Shown here: one piece after another, positions 23,258-34,639 of the stretch
How positions within the stretch are numbered: position 1 is the stretch's first letter
Layout: each line of letters starts with the position of its first letter
Origin: Selaginella moellendorffii
Taxonomy: Eukaryota; Streptophyta; Lycopodiopsida; Selaginellales; Selaginellaceae
Direction: 5' to 3'
NCBI RefSeq assembly: GCF_000143415.4
Contig: NW_003314265.1
Coordinates: forward strand, 2,758,559 to 2,818,558
Length of the DNA stretch: 60,000 nt
Translations under genes and position numbers: made by a program
The notes under the pieces: model-generated
What the model was told of the DNA's origin: nothing
Databases searched by the model: none
Seen by the model: only the letters and a program-made list of their open reading frames with translations

Positions 23258-23878
23258 ATGGGTAGCGCCGTGTATCAAGTCCGAGGCCTGGATCCTGCTC
23301 ACGACTATGAGATCAAAGTCTCGTACCCGGCCTCCGTGAGTGTTGGAGCTGTCCTCCTCGGTCGTGATCCAGTGTTTTTTCCTCCGGTGATTCCAGGTAC
23401 CAGCAGCATTCTCGCTCACGCTCTTGCACAGCCGCCGTTCCTCCGGTACTACTAGACGACTGCTCAACGTTGAAAAAATCATTTTTCCTGCTCGCGAGCA
23501 CCTGATCCTGGACGAGGTTAGCGAGATTCAAAGCTTGTGTGGGAGAACTTACTCTAGGATCCTCTCGCCAGGGGTCTCACAAAGTTTTTGTTCGCGTCTC
23601 GGTCAAGCCCGCGGGGGTAATCGCCAAGAGGAACTTCAAGGAGCAGGAGTTTATCGTATATAACATAAGTCCGTAACTGTCGCTCGCTTGGTTTCGTAAA
23701 GTTTTGTTCTGACCAGTACCTCGTGGCAGTGTGCGAGCGAGTGTTCTTCAGTGGGATCCCTGAGCAAGCCTGGTGGATAGGATTTTTGGCAACTGGAGCG
23801 CTTCTCTTTTCATATTTCCTAGCAAATATCCTGCCACATTTACTGTTCGGCACAACAGCTAAGTCGGCACAGAATTAA
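23258..23878 (+). CDS. Small single-pass membrane protein, plant-conserved type of unknown function
   Basis: Pieces fit one frame if short introns are removed: MGSAVYQVRGLDPAHDYEIK...YPAS, then VPAAFSLTLLHSRR...RRLLNVEKIIFPA...LILDE (23398-23518), then GSHKVFVRVSVKP...KEQEFIVYNI (about 23573-23668), and a last exon YLVAVCERVFFSGIPEQ followed by a hydrophobic segment AWWIGFLATGALLFSYFLAN and a short polar tail, with the stop at 23876-23878. The beta-rich body followed by one C-terminal transmembrane helix suggests a type I or tail-anchored endomembrane protein. An upstream exon with a possible signal peptide (ATG near 23028, hydrophobic LFLLLPLVV) exists, but I could not join it in frame. Function unknown. 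It converges tail-to-tail with SSRP1, 60 bp apart. Confidence 0.6.
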
Positions 23879-23938
23879 GCTTTCTCGCTACAAAATGGTG
23901 CAGAAATACAAAACCTTGATAATCCTCGGGCATATCGG

Positions 23939-26669
23939 TCAGTCGGAGCTTTCGTCATCGGCAGTCGAGCCACCAGCGTTACCCTTGTTGTACCCCTGCA
24001 TTTGCTTGGTGTACCGTTCCTTGTCAACACGAGCCTGAGATTCGAATGGCTCTTTCTCATCCTCTGCGCAAAAAAGTTCTATAAGTATTAAACAAAAGAG
24101 AAACACTTTAGAAAACATACTGCTCATCGCCTTCCAACGCTCGCCAAGCGTTTTCGCCACATCCTTGAAAGAAATCCCTGGTGTGCTTTTCTTTAGATTC
24201 TGTATATCACATCACAGATGGTAAGCGACGGGATAAATTGTAAAAAAAACACGTACCTCTCTCTCTGCCAGTGAAAAGTACATGAAGCCACTAAGCGCTC
24301 TTTTAGGAGCGTTAGGATCCTTTTTTCGTCTCTTCTTCTTCTTGTCCCCGTCACCTTCTTCATCTTTCTTTTTCTTTTTGGTCGCTGCTGGCTTTTGAGA
24401 CGCTTCGACTTTCTTCTTATCCTTTTTGACAGGTCTCTGTATAAGTACATTAGCACCTCGAGAAAACGTGAAATATCCTCACCTCATCTTGCTGCTCCCC
24501 ACCACTGTCACTTGCATCGGGTTCTTCCTCTTCACCGGAATCATCTGTCGGAGATCCTTCATCATCCTTATCGGCGACAAAGTCTTCGTCCTCTTCGTCA
24601 CTATCTCCCTCGTCTCCCGTTGCACGCGCTATTCTTATCCGTTCAAGATGCGGATCGACACCTTCGTCATCAGAACCTTGAAGCGCCTCCGCAACAGCAC
24701 TTGATCCTTGTGTTTGGAAGTTCAAAATTTTCAAGCCCTTCTCACTGCAAAAAAATGAGGAGAATTAAGTACATCTTCCAACCAGTTTACCTGATAAATT
24801 TGAAAAGACTGTGATATTCGTTTCGCGAGATGTTACGAAACAGATGTTCTTGATCAGTTTTTAAACGTAATATCAAATCAAAGTTCTTGGATGACATACT
24901 GCTCGTTCCTGCGGCTCCATGTCTTTCAAACTCCACGTAATCTATCTGCAATATACAATCTTAAACCAAATCCAGGGACTATGATGAACTTACTTCTTCA
25001 TAAACTATAAGTGTCGGTGGCTTAGGCAAAAAGAAAAAGCTCTTCTCCAGAGGATAAAGAAGGCCTTCTTCCGCTTTCAAGGCTGCCCGAACTGCGTAGC
25101 CTTCTTGACTACTGCGGAACTTGGTACCAGGTTTAGTGATTCCAGCGCCCGAAAGTCCCCTCAGAATCTCCACAAAAACTTCATATGACAGCCCCTACAA
25201 ACAAGCAGAAATATTATGCGTTGCACGGAAGTAGAAAATCTACCTTATATTGAGGTGCCAGCCTGTCTTTATACTTGGTATTTAACAGCTCGTCACTGAT
25301 CAAGGGCGTAAGCTCCGTTATCTCCTCAGACGGATACTGAATAAGAAAAGTACAACTTCTCTCAGTCGGCACATAGATATTTTCGTTTACCTGAAAAACT
25401 ATGTGCGGATAGAACGTCTGACCTTTGCGGATGGGAGGGTCCAGTGTAATCACAACATATGTGGAAGATTGAGCAGACTGCCGGCAAATCATCAGTATGT
25501 ATTCACGAGGAAGAACGAAAAATTACCCTTGGAAGAACAAACAGACGAGCAACACTGGTGTATTGGATCTTGAAGTCACTTGCTCCGAAAAGCCGCAAGA
25601 ATGACAAGTGCAGCTCCACGAGGTATCGACCCCTGTAAACACAAATGCCTGTCATCAAAAAATAGAAAACAGTGAAATACGTACCTTGGAGTGAGAACAT
25701 TGACAGTTTCAAATGCCGCGACGGCTTCTCCACCAGCTGGACCAACATCCGCCATCGAAAGAATCTTATCGCAAAAGACCTGCGCAAACTAAATCAACGA
25801 CAGCAAAATCCCAACTCAAAACACACCTGCGCAGATGCACGTTCCTCGTCACCAACAAACGTGGTATTAGTACTTGGAACGTGAAAACTCATCTCCATCA
25901 AAGTGTCTTTCTGCATATAGAGAGCTTATTGACAAACAAAATCGCCTAATTGAAGATTCCTACCTCATTGGCTGTGTCATCCACATGAAACTCCATCTGA
26001 ACGTCATTCTTTCCCTGCACTTGTGTGTTGGAGATATCGGCAACGCATATCTCAAACGCCGGCTTTCCTCCGACGACGAACGATAGAGTGTTTCCTGGAC
26101 AACAAAAAAACAAGTTTTGCACAGCACAAACACGCGATCGAAGTCACCTTCCAGTTCAGCTTCTCCCCAGTTACGTCCACTCACAGCCAAAGGCTTATCC
26201 TGAGGAGTAACTCCAATATTCGAGGTTATGAAGGTGTTCAAGCTAGAAACGTCCTAAAGAACAGAGAAACAAAAACAAAAGAAATCAATCGCAAGGTCAC
26301 AGATAGCTTTGAGATTCACCTGCTCGCGAAACCCAGTAAACTTCACATTGGAGCCGGCCTTGAGCCTAATGCTCATCTGGTAGCTCCTAGAAACCCTCGT
26401 CCAACTCACGCTCTTGACATCGTCCTTGGCCACATCTACCACTTTGCCTCCGCCGGATTTCCGCCAGGAGAAGCCTTTGGAGCTGATCTTGAGCTGCCCG
26501 GGATTCTGCAGCACCGATCAGTGAGCACTTAAACCCTAGCAACGAGCTCAAACGCAAAGAAATCTCTCCTGTGCGGCGCTACCAACAAGAGAAAGAACCA
26601 CAAGGATCAACTCACCGCTCCACCGCGGCCTCCGAGGAGGATGTTGTTGAACTGATGCGCGTCGCCCAT
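23939..26669 (-). CDS. SSRP1: FACT complex subunit SSRP1, multi-exon
   Basis: Start at 26669 ([17 protein letters not shown]; exon 1 is 26669-26616). Exon 2 (26505-26320) gives [19 protein letters not shown]...[12 protein letters not shown], the family signature of the N-terminal PH-like domain. Following exons give the middle PH/SSRP domain ([23 protein letters not shown]-type strands), the Rtt106-like half ([20 protein letters not shown], 25.2-25.5 kb), an acidic stretch ([20 protein letters not shown], about 24.6 kb), a lysine-rich linker and a C-terminal HMG box ([28 protein letters not shown], 24.29-23.96 kb). Introns are about 50-65 nt. SSRP1 pairs with SPT16 as a histone H2A-H2B chaperone that reorganises nucleosomes in transcription and replication; the HMG-type C-terminus is the usual form in plants and animals. 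No lesion was noticed. Confidence 0.95.
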
Positions 26670-26867
26670 GGCGGGGCACGAAGAACACCGGCTAGGGCTC
26701 GTGGGGGTCTCCCGCCACAATGAAATTAGGGCGAGCCAGTTTTTACTGGAGACAGACAGAATTTCTCTCACACAAAGTCAAAAGTTTCGTATAGTGTCAA
26801 AGCTGCGAGGGAAAGCTTTGATTGGAGAACACACTAAAAGCTCTAGGAAGTTTCGACTCCCAGTCTC

Positions 26868-28004
26868 ATGGGACTCACTATAGCGATCCTCGTGTGCTTG
26901 CTCGCGACCGCGGCGATCATCAAGTCACTGCTCGCAAGGAGATCGTCCAGACTCCCGCCCTGTCCAATCTCCTTCCCGGTGGTGGGATCTTTGCTCTGGA
27001 CCGGGGCCCGAGTGGAAGCTCATGCGCAAGATCTGCGCCACGAACCTCTTCAGCAACGCCATGCTCGCCACCAGCGCCCCCTACCGCCGATCGCAGCTCC
27101 AGGCCGCCATGGACGCCATCCTCGATCGATCGCGGTGCAGCGAGCCCGTGAACTTGCCGACAATCTTCGCCAGATACCCGTCGGGGTCGCTGTACCTGAC
27201 GCTCTTCAGCGAGGAGTGCCCCGAGCTGGTGGCGACGATCAACAACCTGGCCGGGCAGGCGATCAACCTTAACATTGGCGAGCTCATCCCGTCGCTCGAC
27301 TGCATGGGCGTCTACGCCAAGATGAGGGGAGAGATCATAAGGCGCTGCTCGACGATCAAGTCCGACGATCAACCCACAACGTCCACAATGCCGCGACTTT
27401 GTGGACGTTCTCATCTCCCTGGACGAGAGCGACAAGCTCTCGGACCAAGAGATCATCGGCCTCCTGATCACCATCCTTCTCGATCCTCTTCTCTGCGATG
27501 TGACGATCCATCGAACTTTCTTCCAGGATATGGTGGGTGCCGGATTCAAAACCTCCATGAAGTTGATCGAGTGGTACATGTCCGAAGTGGAAGAACACGG
27601 TCTCAAAACCTTCCATTCCCACCCGGCGGTGCCGCTGGAAACAACATCCGCCCCGTGGAGCTCGGCGATGGCCATGCCACCATAATCCCCGACAAATGCA
27701 AACTCCTCGTCAATCGCTGGGCGGCGAACGATCCAAAGCACTGGACAAGCCCCCACGAATTCCAGCCCCAGCGATTCCTCCAACATCTCGCCCGGGGGGC
27801 CAGCACTTTCAGATCATCCCATTCTCCGCCGGGAGGAGGATGTGCGCCGGTTATGGCCTCGCCATGCGCCTCCCTCGCCAGCCTGCTACACGGATTCATC
27901 GAGATCTCGGAAAATCCCATCGCACTGGAGGAATCGATCGGAACCATTTCGTGCCCACCTGCGAAGGACCTTCGCGGCGTAGGATCGAGGAGCGCAAGAA
28001 CCCT
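26868..28004 (+). pseudogene. Cytochrome P450 pseudogene (copy 1, A-type/CYP71 clan)
   Basis: The N-terminus is intact: membrane anchor MGLTIAILVCLLATAAII, basic stop-transfer residues and the proline hinge LPPCPISFPVVGSLL. Then about 230 bp present in copy 2 (39335-39560) are missing, with frame changes. EWKLMRKICATNLFS, SGSLYLTLFSEECPE, DVLISLDESDKLSD and the I-helix DMVGAGFKTSM are recognisable. The intron 5' splice site is deleted, the K-helix region is largely lost and the heme loop (FSAGRRMCAGY in copy 2) is shifted out of frame. It lies divergently from SSRP1, with about 200 bp between start codons. Confidence 0.9.
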
Positions 28005-28052
28005 CACCTGGCAATGGCTATTCTGGAGGGGTTTATCTAGGGTTTGAGCCAA

Positions 28053-29349
28053 ATGCTCTCGGCGCGCATTGCTTACTGCGGCAACGTCGAGGCGAGGGTG
28101 CGATCGCGAATCCATGTCCGGTGCTTTGCGAAGATCAGCTCCTCGGTGCCTCCATTCTCAGCGGTGAAATTCCCTGGTAAGAAATTCTCGAAATATTTGG
28201 AGCTTGTAGCTACCCCGCCTTCTTCCTTGCTCCTTCAGCGCCAGAGCCCGGCGGCTATGGCGAGATATCCTACTGGGACAAGCGCTACGCGGAGCAACCC
28301 GATGCTACGCTCGATTGGTTCTCGGATTACTCCAGATTCGAGCCGATTGTCCGTAAGCACATCCCCAAATCTTCCCGGGTTTTGATGGCTGGGTGTGGCA
28401 ATTCAGGTACCAAGATCTCAGTGAGCGATGCCATAGAAAAGAATACTAATTCCAGTGATGTAAAACAGCAATGTCTAACGATATGGTGGAAGATGGCTAC
28501 CAGGAAATCGTCAACACCGATCTATCTTCGGTGGTGATTGACAACTTCAAAGCTAGATATGCTCACGTTCCTCAGCTCTCTTGTATCCTTGGGCTTGGTG
28601 ATGTTACTTCTTTGCAGCAGCCATATCTTCCTTGACGAAACTTAAGACGTGGCAATAGATTCACGGGACATGAGTGCGTTTCAAGACTGTTCCTTTGATG
28701 CGGTCATTGACAAAGGTAACAAAGTAATAGTTTACTCTCAAGAGTCTCCTCTTACATTTTCTTTCTCTTTGTTTTTCAGGCCTGGCCGACGCCATGCTAG
28801 TAAGTGCTTGTGTCACCAAAAACATCCTTGTCTAGTGCAATTTGCGTTCCTTCTTTCAGTGTGGAGTTGATCCGGCAGAAGGCGTTCTACAAATGCTAAG
28901 AGAGACTTACAGGTTTTGTGTGTACTACTACTGATTTAGTTCATGCTCTCTCTCTTGCAGGATTTTGAGACCACAAGGAGTGTTTATGCTGGTAAGAAGA
29001 AAGAAAACTTCTATAGTTCCTGATCTATAACCATTCTCACTGCAGATCACCTACGGCCACCCTGAAATACGAATGCCGGCGTTGCTGGAACCAGGATTGA
29101 AATGGTCCATCCTTCTATACGCCTTGGGTATGTTTTGAGCTCTAAACGGGATAAGCTCACTCTCTGTGTATTTTCTTCTCAGCCAAGCCTGGCACTGAGA
29201 AAGCCGTAATGGAAACGATTGAGGGAGTAACTCCAGATTCACTGCCCATTGACGAGCGCAACTGGTCTCTCGGCTTGGAAGATTTTGGGGGTGACAAAGG
29301 AATGACCTTTGTCTACGTATGCTCAAAACCTAATGAAAGAGATAAGTAA
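28053..29349 (+). CDS. SAM-dependent methyltransferase, EEF1A-KMT/METTL13-like, about 9 short exons
   Basis: Start ATG 28053 (MLSARIAYCGN), with an N-terminal stretch rich in Arg/Ser that could be an organellar transit peptide (inference). After introns of about 45-65 nt are removed the core reads YWDKRYAEQPDATLDWFSDY, motif I RVLMAGCGNS, DGYQEIVNTDLSSVVID (acidic SAM-ribose residue at the end of strand 2), SRDMSAFQDCSFDAVIDKG, LADAML, ILRPQGVFMLITYG, and a C-terminal GLEDFGGDKGMTFVYVCSKP ending 29349. The GCGNS and DKG signatures and the WYxxY-like lead are those of the METTL13/EEF1AKMT4 group of protein-lysine methyltransferases, known to act on elongation factor 1A. The plant substrate is not shown here. 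All splice sites checked are GT-AG. A broken paralogue lies at 40855-41912. Confidence 0.85.
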
Positions 29350-29435
29350 TATATTTAACAAACTTTACTAGCTAAAAGTATTTATCTAACCACATTTTAA
29401 TCTAAGATACAAGTAATTACCTTTTCCCTCGCGAC

Positions 29436-29442
29436 TATATAG
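29436..29442 (+). promoter_or_regulatory. TATA box of XRN-like copy 1
   Basis: TATATAG, 72 bp before the MGVP start codon and only 9 bp before an upstream in-frame ATG (29451). A start site about 30 bp downstream would exclude the upstream ATG, supporting translation from 29514. Confidence 0.5.
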
Positions 29443-29513
29443 CAGCGAAAATGCTTGTGAGGGTTTATCACTTTCCATCCTCTCCAAGAGCGATCAAGCA
29501 AGACCAATCGATC

Positions 29514-30839
29514 ATGGGAGTTCCTGGGTTTTTCGCCTGGCTCGTATCCAAGCATCCTCGGTGCGTGAGGGACGCGATTGATGGTGCCAAGAACAATATT
29601 CTTCGCTACGACAACGCGAACTTGTACGTGGACCTCAACACCATCATCTGGGTCATCCTGGAAAGCCACGATTGCCCGCCCACCTTCGCCACTTTTTACC
29701 AAGAGTTCCTCGACTCGCTCCGCAAGCTCGTCGCCATGGTGGCTCCGACCAAGCTCGTCTTCCTAGCCCTGGATGGAAGGCCTCCCACCCCCAAGCTCTT
29801 CAGCAAGCTCTTCAAGAAGCCGTGTCGCTACAATCGCGATGCTTCTCTCTCCTCCTTGTCCTCCTCGGAGGATGAGCTCGATTCCACCAAAGGTCAGACA
29901 GGTGATCTCATCCCACGCAATCGCAAGGCCAAGATGGCGATGGTCCGCCATGGAACGCCTTTCATGAACGGGCTGGAGAGTGAACTGCGACGATTTGTGG
30001 CAAGCATGATGCTGTCAAGTTCATATGATCATCGCCGGAGGAGATCAATGACTAGCTCGAGGCTCCAGTGGATCGTTTCCACGTCCGAGGAGGACGGGGA
30101 GGGCGAGCTCAAGATCTTCAACCACATACGGGCTCTGCCGTTCAACGCCCACGACTTCCACTGCGTGGTTGGACGCGACGCCGACTTGATCATGCTGGCT
30201 CTCGCTAGCCCGCTCTCCAGGAAGATCAACATCGTCCGCCAGACGCCGAAGGACGGAATTATGATTTACAAGCTCATCAGCATCGAGACGCTCGTGCGTG
30301 ATTTCGAGGTGCAGATGGAAGAGCCGTGCTCCGTGCGGCTGCGGTCCACCATGAGGGATCTCGTGTTCCTGTGCTTCCTTCTGGGGAACGATTTCCTGCC
30401 CGGCCTGGAGGCGCTCACAATCCGAAACAATGGCATCGACAAGCTCCAGCAAACGTACATGGAGGTTTTCAGTGAGGCAGGGGAGTTTATAATCGACTGC
30501 AATGGGCATGTCAACACAAGAGTGCTGGAGAGATTTCTTTTGCATCTGCTGAAGCAATTAGGGACATCAAAAAAGTTGGAATCTAGTGTTGAGATGGGCA
30601 TGACAATGTAGTCATCGTATCTTAACATTCTAAGGTGGTGCGCAAACTACTATTTCAATGGGGTGGTGTGTGATGAGTCCTACTACTTGTGGAAGAATGC
30701 TCCAGCCATGGAAAGGTTCGTCAACTTCATGGGCACACTTCCACGTACTGCTGGCAGCGTGGTAAATCCAAGGGCTTCACTCCCCGTTACTCCTGCGAGC
30801 GGTCTTAACTTATGGCCTCAGTGGTTGAAATCCTGTTAA
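29514..30839 (+). pseudogene. Compact XRN-family 5'-3' exoribonuclease-like gene, copy 1, one nonsense codon
   Basis: Single-exon frame of 441 residues starting MGVPGFFAWL, the conserved XRN start, with one in-frame TAG at 30609-30611 (codon 366), where copy 2 has TGG. Reading past it, the frame stays open to TAA at 30837-30839 and remains similar to copy 2. All acidic catalytic positions listed for copy 2 are present. The truncated product (365 residues) would lack the residual second conserved region. Selenocysteine does not apply to TAG; readthrough or a sequencing error are the alternatives to a pseudogene. It lies 164 bp after the methyltransferase stop, same strand. Confidence 0.85.
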
Positions 30840-30963
30840 TTATGGTTGAAAATTAAAAGGAACCGTAAAGGGTTACCTAAACCTTACTAGCCATTTTCTT
30901 AACTAGGTTATGATTTGGGTATTTGCTTGTTTCTAGCGAGCGCTCTCTCTCTTTCTTTCCAAG

Positions 30964-32353
30964 ATGTTGTTTGAGCTATTACAGATTCGGAAATCGTGCT
31001 TGCCTTCAACTTTGTATGCAGTGAATGGAATGTCAAGGACGAGCTCCCGAGCAATTTAGATGCTCTAATTGAGGTGAGTTTTGGGGCTTCTTCTCAATCT
31101 CTGATTCCTGCTTTTAGGCTCAGGAAATCGAAGCTGCACAGGAAAAGGTATGGCTGGCGTTTCTCCTTTTCCTCTCTCATTTTCCCCTTCCTTTTTCCTT
31201 TATTGTTGATGCTCTCTTTGGTACAGCACGGTTCATCCCTCGAACAGCTTTGCAGCGTCGAACCGCCCAAGCGGCAGCAAATCCTACGCTCTGATGATGA
31301 AAAGGTGGTGGAGCTACAGGAGTTCGCCCGGAAGCCCGAGCTGGGTCAAGGTTTCCAAGAGCTGGGTCAAGGTTTCCAAGGTCTCGTCGCTTGTTTTCCG
31401 CTAACTCTTTTTCTTGTAAGCAGGGTTGTTATACCCGGAGTTCGATGATCATAACGCAGTGCTTGGAAACAAGAGGAAGGCGCCGCCGGCGGTCTGTGAT
31501 CATCCGCCTCTCGATCGCGGCAAACTTACTCTCCCTAACGGTAAGCTTATTTCGTGATTTCGGTGTGGTCGGCTCACTAAACTGGGGAGTTGGACGATCG
31601 TGGTGCAGTAGAGCTGCTTGGAAATAAGAGGAAGGCACCGGCGGCGGTGGATCATGACTGTGATCATCCGCCTCTTGATCACCGCAAACTTACTCTCCCT
31701 GACAGTAAGATTGTTTCGTGATTTCTATGGGATCGGCTAACTCTTTTACTTGTAAACAGGGCTAGAGATTGGTGGTCGTGGTAGGAAGGCACCGGTGGAT
31801 CATTCCTGTGATCATCCGCCTCTCGATCATCTCAAACTTACTCTCCCTGACAGTAAGTTTATTTCGTGATTTCTGTGGAATCGGCTAACTCGTTTCCTTG
31901 ACAGGGCTATTCTACCCGCTGCCTGGAAACAAGAGGACGGCGCCGGCGGCGGTGGATCATTACTGTGACCATCCGCCTCTCAAACGCCGCAAACTTGTTA
32001 ACACGGTGGCGGACTCTCCTCTCAGCGAGAACTGGATGATAATGATGGAAGTGATCAAGCGTCATCCACCTGAGACGCAGCAGGTCTTTAACTTCGCCAA
32101 CATCTATCATGGCGTAAGCCCGGCGCTGGCTCACTACGACTGCCTGCGCCGGAAGGGGCTGCTCGGCCGGGCCGAGGACAGCATGCCTTTCGAGCCGGGC
32201 GTGGGCGATGCTCCTGGCGGCGTGCCAGACTCAATCGACTCTCTACAGGTGCAAGGCTCTGGCGACGAAGCCTCACAACACCAAGATCGACTTCGCGGAT
32301 CAGGTGTCCAGAAGGACAGGCTCAACGTCTCGGATAAGCTCAACTCGATCTAG
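30964..32353 (+). pseudogene. Repeated-exon gene, copy 1 (PPR-related C-terminus)
   Basis: Starts at ATG 30964 after a CT-rich leader. The first exon has lost a base relative to copy 2, so its frame breaks. Then come a short exon (31118-31146, encoding AQEIEAAQEK-like residues), a glutamine/lysine-rich segment (31227-31380), and a tandem array of similar exons with GT-AG introns: 31424-31540, 31609-31704, 31760-31852, and a terminal exon from 31905. The array exons encode GLFYP...LGNKRKAPAAVDH...CDHPPLDRRKL-type sequence. The terminal exon continues SPLSENWMIMMEVIKRHPPE and GVSPALAHYDCL...SMPFEPG, which resembles a pentatricopeptide repeat. The frame ends at 32353; homology with copies 2 and 3 continues to about 32815. 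I do not recognise the protein as a whole; it may be lineage-specific. Confidence 0.6.
31424..31904 (+). repeat. Tandem exon-plus-intron array, copy 1
   Basis: Three units, followed by a fourth that opens the terminal exon. Exons are 117, 96 and 93 nt (all multiples of three, all bounded by phase-1 introns); introns are 68, 55 and 52 nt and are themselves similar (GTAAGNTTATTTCGTGATTT start; TTGTAAACAG or TTGACAG end). Confidence 0.8.
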
Positions 32354-32841
32354 CGTCAGGTCGGGCGGTGGACCCACGAGATCATGGCGGCTTATGCGAC
32401 CAGGCTAAACATTGAGCTGACCATCGAGTGTAGGTGCAGAAGTACCACGGGCCGTGCTGCTGAGGCACGCTGCCAGTCAAGAACCGAAAGTCTGCCACCA
32501 CAATATCAACGTGAGGTTGAGTTCCACCACATCGAGAAGGACGTGTGTACGGTAGCAGGAAGCCCTCTTGATTGCTTGGTCGCTCCTCCAACTCACATAC
32601 TAGGAACTCTTTAGATGGTTGAAAACTATACATGAATATTCTCTATTTACAATTTTCTTATCAATGATATAAATTTATCTATACATAGAGATTGCTTTAA
32701 CACTTTAAAATGTTAATTCTCATAATTAATGATTCTTTCATAAATTTAAATCTATATTATGAGTGTTTGGGATTACTCATTTATGTTGTGAGTGCTCAGA
32801 TATAGAATAAGACAGGCTCAGTGCGGGGACGTTGGATTCTT

Positions 32842-32941
32842 NNNNNNNNNNNNNNNNNNNNNNNNNNNNNNNNNNNNNNNNNNNNNNNNNNNNNNNNNNN
32901 NNNNNNNNNNNNNNNNNNNNNNNNNNNNNNNNNNNNNNNNN
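32842..32941. other. Assembly gap (100 N)
   Basis: Exactly 100 N, the usual placeholder for unknown size, next to a long microsatellite. Confidence 1.
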
Positions 32942-33064
32942 TATATATGTATATATATATATATATGTATATATATATACATACATATATATATACATAT
33001 ATATATATATACATACATATATATATATACATACATATATATATATACATACATATACATATAC

Positions 33065-33095
<31 letters not shown>

Positions 33096-33270
33096 CATAC
33101 ATATACATATATATATACATATACATATATATATATACATATACATATATATATACATATACATATATATATATATATATACATATATACATATATATAT
33201 ACATATATATGTACATATATATACATATATATATATACATATATATATACACATATACATACATATATAC

Positions 33271-33328
<58 letters not shown>
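32942..33328. repeat. (TA)n/(CATA)n/(TG)n compound microsatellite
   Basis: About 390 bp of alternating pyrimidine-purine: TA runs with CATA interruptions, then about 16 TG units, then TATG units. All ORFs reading YIYIYI through it are artefacts. Confidence 0.97.
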
Positions 33329-33330
<2 letters not shown>

Positions 33331-34451
33331 TTACAGACCTTACATCATCTTGATGATAAATTAAATGAAACATTTAGAGCTTTTGTTAAGTGATTATAGA
33401 CTACTATAAAAAATCTAAAACTTCTATAAAACCACCAATGTAGTTGTTAATAACTATGACTCAATCCATAATATAAACATCAATTGACTATAGAATTTTA
33501 GTGAATCAATTTTAATTCCATGTGCAATTGTTAAATTCTTAAACCCACTTTGAAGCCATAACTTTGAACCAAAACAAAAAACTTTGAGAGTCATTATAAT
33601 CCATAAAACCATTGTAGTAAATAATACATCTCATCTTTAAGTTTGTCTATTAATAATCTTCTAAGACCACTATTAATTCGACCTCACGACCATTGTCCTC
33701 ATCCAACACTGCATATGGGAGGTCAAATTCACTCTATTTATTTTTTACATCTTCTTTATCCCTTCCTCTAAAGAAAAAAATTCCTAAAGTATTAGCTTTG
33801 TTCGAGCTCATTACATTAGTTTTCATTCCACCATCTATGTTCAAATTCACTCCACTATCACATGTATTTGCCTTCACTAAGTTAGGGTTCGATATTCTAT
33901 TTAAACTTGCTATATTTATCCTTACTCCACAATCTATATTGTTCATCTTTGCACCATAACAATATCTATTTATCCTCATTTCATCATTAAGGCTAAACTT
34001 CTGTTTATCACTTCTACCCCCTCCACCAAAGAAAAAAAAGTTTGAAACATTGGAGCAAAAGGAAAAAAACAAGAAAAAAGTGAGAAAGAAACATTGTAGA
34101 AGAAGAAGAAATGGAAAAAGAAGCATTGGTAATAGAATTTTTAGCTATTGTCAAAATAGAAATGAGAAAAGAAAAAAAATGTGCTCAAAATATGGAAAAT
34201 AGAGGGTTTTTTGTCATAAAATACTTCATCCACCACAATATAAGTAAAAAATTCACACTCCTCAATATATAATTTAACACTTGAGATGAGAAAATTAATA
34301 GAAAGTCCACACTCTTAAAGAGACACATAAACTCTTTAACAATAACGATAAAACAAAGGCTTTTAATAACACTCACAATTGAGGACATGCATTTAACTTG
34401 AAACTCAAACCAAAGTGATTTAACCTTTGGAGTAAGGAATACTGAAGCACA
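33329..34451. other. AT-rich intergenic region
   Basis: No gene recognised. On the minus strand about 33770-34000 there is a weak internally repeated pattern (G-x-K/R-x-N spaced motifs) in a decayed ORF; it could be old repeat sequence. Confidence 0.4.
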
Positions 34452-34604
34452 TGTGATCATGGGATGAGATTTGAATATATTGTCACCATGGATCTTTGGA
34501 ACTTTGAAGGATAAATGGGGATAAAATAGCCACTAAGCGCTCTCTCATCAAGCAATTGCCTCTTTTCCAGTTGGTTTAAGGGGAGAGAGATAGAGTGCAT
34601 TATA
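34452..34604 (+). repeat. Short LTR-like repeat, copy 2, with primer-site-like sequence
   Basis: TGTGATCATGGGATGAG...GTGCATTATA, 153 bp, similar throughout to 17420-17572. It is followed at 34607 by TGGTATTGAAGC, close to the initiator-Met primer site TGGTATCAGAGC, as expected for a 5' LTR of a TRIM-like element. Confidence 0.6.
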
Positions 34605-34639
34605 TGTGGTATTGAAGCAAATGGCACGGATTCGATTCT

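Noticed and set aside
26920-27786. A 288-codon open frame on the minus strand
   Set aside because: Antisense of the P450 pseudogene in GC-rich sequence; the plus strand carries clear P450 motifs.
30045-30557. Long minus-strand frames opposite the XRN-like genes (also 42599-43099)
   Set aside because: They mirror the well-conserved sense frame and have no domain of their own.
32777-33393. Several frames of 150-200 codons rich in Tyr and Ile
   Set aside because: Translation of a TA/TG microsatellite and of N bases.
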